Assembly: GCA_019359505.1 (NCBI GenBank)
Contig: JAHHHD010000047.1
Span: 1 to 37,947, forward strand
Source of the DNA: Drouetiella hepatica Uher 2000/2452
Lineage (GTDB): Bacteria > Cyanobacteriota > Cyanobacteriia > Elainellales > Elainellaceae
Reading direction: 5' to 3'
DNA: 37,947 bases
In this document: piece after piece, positions 31,165-37,947 of the stretch
Layout of the letters: each line of letters begins with the position of its first letter
Numbering within the stretch: position 1 is the first letter of the stretch
Made by a program: the position numbers and the translations under genes
The notes under the pieces: model-generated
What the model was told of the DNA's origin: nothing
Seen by the model: only the letters and a program-made list of their open reading frames with translations
Database searches by the model: none

Positions 31165-32058
31165 TTGACCCAAATCCCTATTATCGATTTTGCGCCTTTT
31201 ACCCAAGGCACTGCGGCTGACAAGCAGCGCGTGGTTGAGCAAATTTATGATGCCTGCCACGAAATTGGGTTCATGTATCTACGTAATGGCATCAAAAAAC
31301 CGCTGCTCGATCGCCTCCTCACTCAGTCGCAGCAGTTTTTTGATCTGCCTGTTGCGCTCAAAGAACAAGTAGCGCGATCGCCCCAAACGAACTGTGGCTA
31401 CGTAGGGTTTCAAAAAGAGCGCTTGGATGCCGCCAAGCCCTGGGACTTAAAAGAAGCGTTTAATGTGGGTCTTTACACCGTTTGGCCCGCTCAGCCGGAG
31501 AGCTTTCAGGCGGTCGTTTCAGAGTTTTATCGGTGCTGCACCACTATCTTAGCCCCCAACCTATTGCGGGCTTTTGCGATCGCCTTCCATTTACCCGAAA
31601 CATTTTTTGACGACAAGCATGGTCAAAACTATGTGCTGCGAATGCTCCACTACCCTCCCATTTACCAAACGCCTGAGCCAGGGCAACTTCGAGCTGGAGA
31701 GCATACAGACTATGGCAGCATCACGCTGCTCTTCCAAGATGAGGTGGGTGGCTTAGAAGTGCAGACTCGTCAGGGCGAGTGGATCGCGGCTCCCCCTATT
31801 CCAGATGCGCTATTGGTGAATGTGGGGGATGCCATGCAGCGCTGGACAAATGACATTTTGTGTTCAACACCGCACCGCGTCATCGTGCCCGAATTGGCGG
31901 CTCAGCGATCGCGCTATTCTGTGGCGCTCTTTTGCGATCCCAATCTAGACGTTGAAATTTCTTGTCTGGAGAGCTGTCAGAGTGCCGATCGTCCCTCTCG
32001 CTATCCCCCTATTTTGACCCACGACTATCTGGAGAGTCGGTTCGCAGAAACCTACTGA
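31165..32058 (+). CDS. 2-oxoglutarate-Fe(II) oxygenase, isopenicillin N synthase-like
   Basis: The likely start is TTG at 31165, because the first ATG in frame would remove conserved PIIDFAPF. The 297-residue protein has DIOX_N (IPIIDFAPFTQGTAADK, FFDLP) and a 2OG-FeII_Oxy domain with the iron triad H180, D182 (GEHTDYGS) and H237 (STPHRVI), and the 2OG-binding Arg at 250 (RSRYSVALF). The family oxidises diverse small metabolites; the substrate cannot be told. No ribosome-binding site is obvious before the TTG, which follows the bcp terminator closely, so translation may be weak. Position upstream of plsY may be fortuitous. Confidence 0.85.
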   Translation: MTQIPIIDFAPFTQGTAADKQRVVEQIYDACHEIGFMYLRNGIKKPLLDRLLTQSQQFFDLPVALKEQVARSPQTNCGYVGFQKERLDAAKPWDLKEAFNVGLYTVWPAQPESFQAVVSEFYRCCTTILAPNLLRAFAIAFHLPETFFDDKHGQNYVLRMLHYPPIYQTPEPGQLRAGEHTDYGSITLLFQDEVGGLEVQTRQGEWIAAPPIPDALLVNVGDAMQRWTNDILCSTPHRVIVPELAAQRSRYSVALFCDPNLDVEISCLESCQSADRPSRYPPILTHDYLESRFAETY

Positions 32059-32123
32059 TCTCCATTGCTGTCCTCAATTACCAGTAAACTAGGCTTGTGC
32101 CAAATTTGCTCAGATTAACGCCG

Positions 32124-32825
32124 ATGAGTAAACTTTTATCTGTAGTTTTTGGGTCAACGGATTCCGGGGCAGAGCTACTTTGGATACCTATCGGTCTACT
32201 TGTAGCCGCGATCGCCTATCTGCTTGGCTCTATTCCAACCGGGTACTGGCTAGGCAAGATCCTAAAAGGCATTGACATTCGAGAACACGGCTCTAAATCT
32301 ACGGGAGCAACCAACGTGCTGCGAACCTTGGGCAAAACCCCGGCGCTAATTGTGCTGCTGGTCGATCTGCTCAAGGGCATTGCTGCTTTAGCCTTTACCC
32401 GCTGGTTTTATGGGCTGGCGATCGCCTCTGCAATTCCTCCAACCGTTGATCCACAAACCTGGACAACTTGGGCAATCACACTGGCAGCGCTAATGGCAGT
32501 TCTAGGGCACAGCAAGTCAGTCTGGATTAAATTCACAGGCGGAAAATCGGCGGCTACAGGCTTAGGAGCGCTTTTCGGTATGGCTTGGCAGGTGGGCTTA
32601 GGGGGAGCGATCGTCTTTGGTGTGGCGCTGGCAATTTTCCGCATTGTTTCCCTTAGCTCGATCGCCACAGTCATAGCCGCCATGATTTTGATGGTGGTGT
32701 GGCAACAGCCGTTTGCTTTTCAGCTGGCAACGATCGCGGGTGGACTCTACGTCATCTGGTGTCACCGCGCCAATATCAAGCGCCTTTTGGCAGGAACAGA
32801 GCCTCGAATCGGGCAAAAAGTTTAA
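32124..32825 (+). CDS. plsY: Acyl-phosphate:glycerol-3-phosphate acyltransferase PlsY
   Basis: The frame also has a GTG at 32097, with AGG just before; I chose ATG 32124, which gives 233 residues, but either is possible. The PlsY motifs are present: LGSIPTGYWLGK, GSKSTGATNVLRTLG, and HSKSVWIKFTGGKSAATGLG, together with about five to seven membrane helices. The enzyme acylates glycerol-3-phosphate from acyl-phosphate, the first step of membrane-lipid synthesis, in the inner membrane. The gene ends 70 bp before a palindromic element. No operon partner other than the preceding oxygenase is evident. Confidence 0.93.
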   Translation: MSKLLSVVFGSTDSGAELLWIPIGLLVAAIAYLLGSIPTGYWLGKILKGIDIREHGSKSTGATNVLRTLGKTPALIVLLVDLLKGIAALAFTRWFYGLAIASAIPPTVDPQTWTTWAITLAALMAVLGHSKSVWIKFTGGKSAATGLGALFGMAWQVGLGGAIVFGVALAIFRIVSLSSIATVIAAMILMVVWQQPFAFQLATIAGGLYVIWCHRANIKRLLAGTEPRIGQKV

Positions 32826-32895
32826 TCTGCCTAGGTCTTGAAAAACACACTTTGTAAACTTGCCAAAACCCAAACCTGCATTCATTCTAGTGAAG

Positions 32896-32967
32896 AGATT
32901 CAGGGTGGCGCGCGGGGCGCGCGCCACCCTGAATCTCCCCGTTTTAACCTAGGTGAGTACCGCTATA
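32896..32967. repeat. MITE-like palindromic element, copy 3
   Basis: An 18-bp stem (AGATTCAGGGTGGCGCGC) with a 3-nt loop spans 32896-32934. The following 25-nt end (32943-32967) is TTTAAC, 13 bases, GCTATA, a diverged form of the same IS630-type terminus. It sits between convergent plsY and topA and could terminate both. Confidence 0.65.
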
Positions 32968-32985
32968 AATCTGGACAGCGTGACT

Positions 32986-35721
32986 TTACTCAGAAGGCTC
33001 AGACTTTGGGGATTTTGTTGACTTACGAGCCGTTGTCGATTTAGCGCTAGTCGTCGATTTTGTGGTCTTTGTCGATTTTGCAGCCGTCTTAGTCGTCTTC
33101 TTTGCGGTCGTCGATTTTGTGGTGCCTGTAGACTTTGTAGTGCCTGTAGACTTAGAGGTCGATCGCTTGCCCTTCTTCGTCGTCCCCGCCTTCTCAATCA
33201 GCGCCTGTACCGCAACTTCCATTGCGATATTCTCAACCGTTTCGCCCTCTGGCAGCGAGGCGTTCACTTTGCCATGCTTAATGTAGGCTCCGTAAGGCCC
33301 GTCATAGATATTGACCGGTTCGCCATCTTCAGGATGTGGCCCCAATTCTCGCAGCGGGGTCGTAGATTTGCTTCGTCGCCCAGCTTTGGGTTCGTTGAGC
33401 AGCTCCAACGCTCGTTCTAGGGTGACGGTCAAAACATCGTCCTCTTTTTTGAGCGATCGATAGTCTTTCCCTTCTTTGCCCTGGTCATGCACCACGTAAG
33501 GGCCAAATCGCCCAAGATTTGCCTGAATTCTCGCCCCTGTGTCGGGATGTGCGCCCAGCAATCGCGGTAGAGCTAGCAGATTTACCGCCATCTCTAGCGT
33601 CACATCCTGCGGATTTACCCCTTTGGGCAGCGAGGCACGTTTGGGCTTGGGATTTGCCTCGCTTTCGTCACCCAACCGCACGTAAGGGCCATAAGGTCCG
33701 ATCATCTGATAAATTGGTTCGCCCGTTTCTGGATGAAAACCAATCTTGTCAGGACCTTCAGTCTTTTGCCGAAGCAGGGTTTGCACCTGTTCTGGGTTCA
33801 GATCGGCAGGAGTCAAATCTAGAGGAATGTTGGCTTTCACCACGCCCTCTTCACCATCTATTTCGAGATAGGCTCCATAGCGCCCGATGCGAACCTTTGC
33901 CGGAAGACCTTCCAGGACAATCTTCCGAGCCTCGTTCGGATCGATCTGGCTATCTTGCTGCTTGACCTGCGTGTCTAGCCCAGTCTCGCCCAGGTAAAAT
34001 TTCTGCAAATAGGGCAGCCATTCGGCTTCGCCTGTAGAAATTTCGTCTAGGGTTTGCTCCATACGCGCTGTAAAGCTGGTGTCTACTAAATCGGGGAAGT
34101 AGGTTTCTAGCAGCGCTGTCACTGCAAATGCCGTAAAGGTGGGCACCAGGCTATTGTTGGTCATCTGGGCATAGCCCCGATCGATAATGGTGCCAATGAT
34201 GCTGGCGTAGGTGCTGGGGCGACCAATGCCCTCGCTTTCCAGAGTTTTGACCAAGGAAGCTTCGGTATAGCGGGCGGGCGGCTGGGTTTCGTGGTCGATC
34301 GCCTCTAGCTCCTGACACTCAGGATGATCGCCTACTTGCAGGCTGGGCAAAATTACTTCCTGATCTTCGATCGCCGCATCTGGGTCGTCCGAGCCTTCGA
34401 CATAGGCCCGAAAGAATCCCGCAAAGTCAATCCGCTTACCCGTGGCGCGAAATCCAGCATCCTCTGCCTGGATCTGCACCGTGATGTTGGTCTGACGAGC
34501 TTCTGCCATTTGGGTGGCAACGGTGCGCTTCCAGATCAGGTCGTACAGCCGCAGCTCCCGATCCTTGAGTCCTGTCTGCTGAGGCGTGCGGAAGGTGCCG
34601 CCTGCTGGACGAATTGCCTCATGGGCCTCCTGTGCACCCTTGCTCTTGGTGGAATACTGGCGCGGCTCAGGGCTGAGGTAGGCGGAACCGTACATTTGCT
34701 CGACGCATTCTCTGGCTGCGCCGATCGCCTGCTGCGACAAACTTACCGAATCCGTCCGCATGTAGGTAATGTAGCCCTGTTCGTAGAGGCTTTGCGCTGT
34801 CCGCATGGTGTCTCGTGCCGACAGCCGTAGCTTACGGTTAGACTCCTGTTGCAGCGTCGAGGTCGTAAAGGGTGGCGAAGGTTTGCGGGTTGTTGGACGC
34901 TCTTCTAGATTAGTCACCGTCCAAGCGCTGTCCTGTAGACGGGCTTGCAGCGCCAAAGCTTCTTCTTCACCCAGCAGCAAGACATTTCGACCGCTGATCA
35001 ACCCTCCGGTCGCTTCGTCAAAGTCGGCTCCGGTGGCGATCCGAGTGCCGCGCAGAGTCACCAGCTTGGCTTCAAAAGGGGCTTTATCTTTGCTCAAACT
35101 GGCTTTGAGATCCCAGTAGGTTCCTCTGCGGAAGGCGCGCCGCTCTCGCTCTCGCCGCACCAGCAGCCGCACAGCCACAGACTGCACCCGACCTGCTGAC
35201 AAGCCCCAAGCAATCTTTTTCCAAAGCAGGGGCGATAGGGTGTAGCCTACGAGGCGATCGAGAATTCGTCGAGTCTCTTGGGCATGAACTAGCTGTTCAT
35301 CTACGTCACGGCAGTCGGCTAAGGCTCTTTGGATTGCCTCTTCAGTAATTTCATGAAACACCATGCGCTTGATGGGCACTTTGGGCTTCAAAACCTGTAG
35401 CAGGTGCCAGCTAATGCTTTCTCCTTCACGGTCTTCGTCCGTTGCCAGAATTAGCTCGTCAGCTTCAGCCAATGCGTCTTTCAACGTCTTGACCGTCTTT
35501 TTCTTGTCCTGCGGAATGACGTAAAGCGGCTCAAAATTTGCGCCCACGTTCACCCCAATCTTCGCCCACTCCTCACCTTTTACTGAGGCTGGGATCTCGC
35601 TGGCAGACTGCGGCAAGTCCCGCACATGACCCATGGAGGCTTCGACACGATAGCCTTTGGGTAGGTAATTGCGGATAGTTTTGGCTTTGGTGGGAGATTC
35701 GACAATGACAAGAGTTGACAT
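32986..35721 (-). CDS. topA: DNA topoisomerase I
   Basis: The start is ATG at 35721 ([16 protein letters not shown]), giving 911 residues; the frame is open to 35763. The TOPRIM domain at the N-terminus ([17 protein letters not shown]) is followed by the active-site Tyr in [10 protein letters not shown] (Y320), and the C-terminus has repeated TopA C-terminal units with GPYGPYV and GPYGAYI. The last 60 residues are a Lys/Thr/Ser tail rich in TTKST and TAKK units. The enzyme relaxes negative supercoils via a 5'-phosphotyrosine intermediate. No classical four-cysteine zinc fingers are visible, as in other cyanobacterial forms. The gene converges on plsY. Confidence 0.95.
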   Translation of the reverse strand: MSTLVIVESPTKAKTIRNYLPKGYRVEASMGHVRDLPQSASEIPASVKGEEWAKIGVNVGANFEPLYVIPQDKKKTVKTLKDALAEADELILATDEDREGESISWHLLQVLKPKVPIKRMVFHEITEEAIQRALADCRDVDEQLVHAQETRRILDRLVGYTLSPLLWKKIAWGLSAGRVQSVAVRLLVRRERERRAFRRGTYWDLKASLSKDKAPFEAKLVTLRGTRIATGADFDEATGGLISGRNVLLLGEEEALALQARLQDSAWTVTNLEERPTTRKPSPPFTTSTLQQESNRKLRLSARDTMRTAQSLYEQGYITYMRTDSVSLSQQAIGAARECVEQMYGSAYLSPEPRQYSTKSKGAQEAHEAIRPAGGTFRTPQQTGLKDRELRLYDLIWKRTVATQMAEARQTNITVQIQAEDAGFRATGKRIDFAGFFRAYVEGSDDPDAAIEDQEVILPSLQVGDHPECQELEAIDHETQPPARYTEASLVKTLESEGIGRPSTYASIIGTIIDRGYAQMTNNSLVPTFTAFAVTALLETYFPDLVDTSFTARMEQTLDEISTGEAEWLPYLQKFYLGETGLDTQVKQQDSQIDPNEARKIVLEGLPAKVRIGRYGAYLEIDGEEGVVKANIPLDLTPADLNPEQVQTLLRQKTEGPDKIGFHPETGEPIYQMIGPYGPYVRLGDESEANPKPKRASLPKGVNPQDVTLEMAVNLLALPRLLGAHPDTGARIQANLGRFGPYVVHDQGKEGKDYRSLKKEDDVLTVTLERALELLNEPKAGRRSKSTTPLRELGPHPEDGEPVNIYDGPYGAYIKHGKVNASLPEGETVENIAMEVAVQALIEKAGTTKKGKRSTSKSTGTTKSTGTTKSTTAKKTTKTAAKSTKTTKSTTSAKSTTARKSTKSPKSEPSE

Positions 35722-36035
35722 GGGATCGATGGTGTTCCAACGACAATCTAAACGGCTGAACAAATTGAGAGCTGCTGCTGAGGCTTAATTGCCGCCTAAT
35801 TGCCAAGGTTAATTAGACTCAGAGCCAGACAGAACTGTCTCTAACTTACCCTCAATCTCATTCGCCCTCAATGATCTCTTTATAGTTGATATCAGTAAAA
35901 ACTAGGGTGAATTCTATAGATTGGTGAAAAAAATGGGTTAGAACTTACGCCAAATTTGCACCAAGATTTTGAGGGAATCTCAAGATTTTTGGGTTCCCAA
36001 GGTATGATTCACTCATATACCAGAAATTTATTCCT
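35722..36035. other. Divergent promoter region of topA and ndhB
   Basis: About 314 bp with no gene separate the divergent starts. The part nearest topA shows CTAATTGCCGCCTAATTGCC tandem copies (about 35784-35803), and an AT-rich tract near 35880-35940 may hold promoters for ndhB. No regulatory site can be named. Confidence 0.5.
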
Positions 36036-37628
36036 ATGGACTTTGCCAATCTTGCAGCTCAGTTGAATGCCAGAGCGATTCTGCCAGAAGCCATTGTGAT
36101 TGCCACTCTGCTCATAGTGCTGGTGGTTGATTTAATTACGGGACGGTCTTCTACTCGATGGACACCCTACCTGGCGATCGCTGGATTGCTTGGGTCGATC
36201 GCTGCCCTGTTTTTTCAGTGGAATAGCCTTGCCCCAATTGCCTTTCTTGGAGGCTTCAATAGCGACAACCTCAGCGTCATCTTCCGAGGCATTATTGCGA
36301 TTGCGGCAACAGTGACTATCCTGATGTCGATCCGCTATGTCGAGCAGTCTGGAACGTCTTTGGCAGAATTTATCGTGATTCTGCTGACAGCGACGTTGGG
36401 GGGAATGTTTCTCTCTGGTTCTGATGAACTGGTGATGATCTTTGTCTCGCTAGAAACCCTGAGTATCTCTTCTTATCTGCTTACTGGCTACATGAAGCGC
36501 GATCCGCGATCGAATGAGGCGGCGCTCAAATATTTGCTAATCGGTGCAGCCAGTTCGGCGATCTTCCTCTACGGCATGTCCATGCTGTATGGGCTATCGG
36601 GGGGTGAGACAAAACTGGGGGCGATCGCAGCTAGCATGCTTGCCCACAATGGGGAGCAGCCGCTGGGTGTAGTCATTGCCCTAGTGTTCGTAATTGCTGG
36701 AATTGCTTTCAAAATTGCAGCGGTGCCCTTCCACCAGTGGACTCCCGATGTCTATGAAGGTTCGCCAACTCCTGTGGTGGCTTTTCTGTCGGTTGGGTCT
36801 AAGGCCGCGGGGTTTGCCTTGGCAACCCGACTACTGGTCAACGCTTTCCCAACTGTAATTGAGCAGTGGCACTTTGTCTTAACTGCCCTGGCGATCTTGA
36901 GCATGGTGTTAGGCAACGTGGTGGCGCTAGCGCAGACCAGCATGAAGCGAATGTTGGCCTACTCGTCGATCGCTCAAGCCGGATTCGTCATGATCGGACT
37001 GATTATCGGCACAGATGCTGGCTACTCCAGTATGCTGTTCTACCTGATGGTCTATCTCTTCATGAACCTAGGCGGCTTTGCCTGCATTATTCTGTTCACT
37101 CTGCGGACGGGCACCGACGAAATTACTGAGTATAGCGGCTTGTATCAGAAAGATCCGCTTTTGACTCTGTGCATGAGTTTGTGTTTATTGTCGTTGGGTG
37201 GCATTCCGCCTCTGGCAGGTTTCTTTGGCAAGCTCTATCTATTCTGGGCAGGCTGGCAGTCAGGTTCCTATGGTCTGGTGCTGGTGGGCTTGGTGACGAG
37301 CGTCATCTCGATTTACTACTACATTCGTGTGGTGAAAATGATGGTGGTCAAAGAGCCGGAAGAAATGTCTGAGGCGGTCAAAAACTATCCGCCAACTCAA
37401 TGGAATTTGCCCGGAATGCGCCCTTTGCAGGTGGGTTTAATCGTTTGCCTGATTGCCACCTCGCTAGCAGGCGTTTTGTCTAATCCGCTGTTCACTCTGG
37501 CAAATGATTCGGTTGTTGGTACTCCTCTACTTCAGTTTGCTCGTGTCGCTCAGCCCGTAGCTCAGGATGCAAAGCTCAATGTGGCAGCAGAGGTCTCAGG
37601 CACAGAAGTCTCAGGTACAGATATCTAA
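36036..37628 (+). CDS. ndhB: NAD(P)H-quinone oxidoreductase subunit 2 (NDH-1)
   Basis: The 530-residue protein is a polytopic membrane protein with about 14 spans. The proton-pumping Nqo14-type core shows [20 protein letters not shown] (membrane Glu), [20 protein letters not shown] (Lys and the His/Trp loop), and [12 protein letters not shown] with SMKRM before it. It is a subunit of thylakoid NDH-1, involved in cyclic electron flow, respiration and CO2 uptake. The length and motifs are normal for cyanobacteria. It is transcribed alone, with a MITE and a strong terminator downstream. Confidence 0.97.
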   Translation: MDFANLAAQLNARAILPEAIVIATLLIVLVVDLITGRSSTRWTPYLAIAGLLGSIAALFFQWNSLAPIAFLGGFNSDNLSVIFRGIIAIAATVTILMSIRYVEQSGTSLAEFIVILLTATLGGMFLSGSDELVMIFVSLETLSISSYLLTGYMKRDPRSNEAALKYLLIGAASSAIFLYGMSMLYGLSGGETKLGAIAASMLAHNGEQPLGVVIALVFVIAGIAFKIAAVPFHQWTPDVYEGSPTPVVAFLSVGSKAAGFALATRLLVNAFPTVIEQWHFVLTALAILSMVLGNVVALAQTSMKRMLAYSSIAQAGFVMIGLIIGTDAGYSSMLFYLMVYLFMNLGGFACIILFTLRTGTDEITEYSGLYQKDPLLTLCMSLCLLSLGGIPPLAGFFGKLYLFWAGWQSGSYGLVLVGLVTSVISIYYYIRVVKMMVVKEPEEMSEAVKNYPPTQWNLPGMRPLQVGLIVCLIATSLAGVLSNPLFTLANDSVVGTPLLQFARVAQPVAQDAKLNVAAEVSGTEVSGTDI

Positions 37629-37630
37629 AC

Positions 37631-37736
37631 AGGTATAGCGCTACGCGCTTAGATCCAATGAGTTATTTTTTGAGAGCCGCGCTCCGCGCGGCTCTCAAAA
37701 AATAACTCGTCCTAACTCAATTACGTAGGGCTATAT
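37631..37736. repeat. MITE of the IS630 type downstream of ndhB
   Basis: TATAGCGCTACG (37634-37645) and CGTAGGGCTATA (37724-37735) are terminal inverted repeats matching at 11 of 12 positions, and the first is identical to the end of the IS630 copy at 113-124 (reverse complement). Inside is a 23-bp stem (GAGTTATTTTTTGAGAGCCG onward) with a TCC loop at 37660-37708. The right 25 nt again read CCTAAC, 13 bases, GCTATA (37711-37735). The MITE begins 2 bp after the ndhB stop codon. Confidence 0.85.
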
Positions 37737-37752
37737 CTAAATAGAAGTCTCG

Positions 37753-37791
37753 AAAAATTGAGTGCTGTCCGGAGGACAGCACTCAATTTTT
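37753..37791. terminator. Bidirectional terminator downstream of ndhB
   Basis: AAAAATTGAGTGCTGTCC (37753-37770) is perfectly complementary to GGACAGCACTCAATTTTT (37774-37791), giving an 18-bp stem with a GGA loop and T runs on both strands. It should end ndhB transcription and the convergent transposase gene. Confidence 0.85.
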
Positions 37792-37871
37792 TGGATTATG
37801 CCAACTTATGGCAACCGCCTTGGGCTCTTCCCAACTTTTGGTGATCCTGAAATCCTTTTTCAGAAGGTTTG

Positions 37872-37947
37872 TTACTCTACAGGTACGGCCTGTGGAGTAA
37901 GGATAAAGCGTTTGCTCAGTAAGTCTAAATTGGCTCGTCCATACATC
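37872..37947 (-). CDS. Transposase C-terminal fragment, ISL3-like (cut by window edge)
   Basis: On the minus strand the last 76 bases encode MYGRANLDLLSKRFILTP and a short tail ending PVE at a TAA (37872-37874). The MYGRAxxDLL(x)KR pattern is typical of the extreme C-terminus of ISL3 (IS204/IS1001/IS1096/IS1165) family transposases in cyanobacteria and other bacteria. The rest of the gene lies outside the window, so the family and intactness are not certain. It converges on ndhB across the bidirectional terminator. Confidence 0.5.
   Translation of the reverse strand, partial: MYGRANLDLLSKRFILTPQAVPVE

Overview
The window is chromosomal DNA from a filamentous-type cyanobacterium, probably Leptolyngbya-like (genus is an inference). 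The signs are very frequent GCGATCGC (HIP1) octamers, a cyanobacterial NdhB, an HTH/GrpE-like protein of cyanobacterial type, and above all a type V-K CRISPR-associated transposon (CAST), a system I know only from cyanobacteria.

Positions 1-18571 are the inside and one end of that transposon. From the boundary inward lie: the transposon end with five TnsB-type sites (18461-18571), a separate tRNA-targeting homing crRNA (18421-18453), a decayed repeat, a ten-repeat CRISPR array (17623-18311), the tracrRNA (about 17205-17445), cas12k (15259-17166), a CvkR operator matching the published motif as I recall it, and the divergent MerR-type repressor gene cvkR. The homing spacer matches 17 nt of the adjacent tRNA-Val(GAC), next to a GGTT PAM, and the transposon end lies 61 bp from that PAM. 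This is the geometry expected of RNA-guided V-K insertion. tnsB, tnsC, tniQ and the other end are not in the window and should lie beyond position 1.

The cargo is a defence island. Eight minus-strand genes (14530 down to 4717) form one compact operon: hsdM, hsdS, a TIGR04255-family gene, two uncharacterised genes, a DUF262/HNH GmrSD-like nuclease, hsdR and a YgjP-like metallopeptidase. Left of it are two pairs of small uncharacterised genes, one with HTH and one with ribbon-helix-helix character, and a CHAT-TIR-ATPase fusion. The ATPase gene that follows this fusion is cut off by an IS630-family insertion at the window edge.

Positions 18580-37947 are ordinary chromosome: tRNA-Val, a caspase-fold protein whose catalytic pair is replaced by Tyr/Asn, rpmF, a sulfite-oxidase-like molybdoenzyme, a secreted peptidoglycan-binding protein, a degenerate ADP-ribosylglycohydrolase-like protein, a 7TM-HD (PgpH-type) phosphodiesterase, rsmB, a small unknown gene, an HTH/GrpE-like protein, a Bcp peroxiredoxin, a 2OG-Fe(II) oxygenase, plsY, topA, ndhB, and the tail of an ISL3-like transposase. 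Between these genes are long perfect palindromes. Four of them end in the same 25-nt terminus (CCTAAC, 13 variable bases, GCTATA) as the IS630 copy at position 100-124, so they look like MITEs of that IS family.
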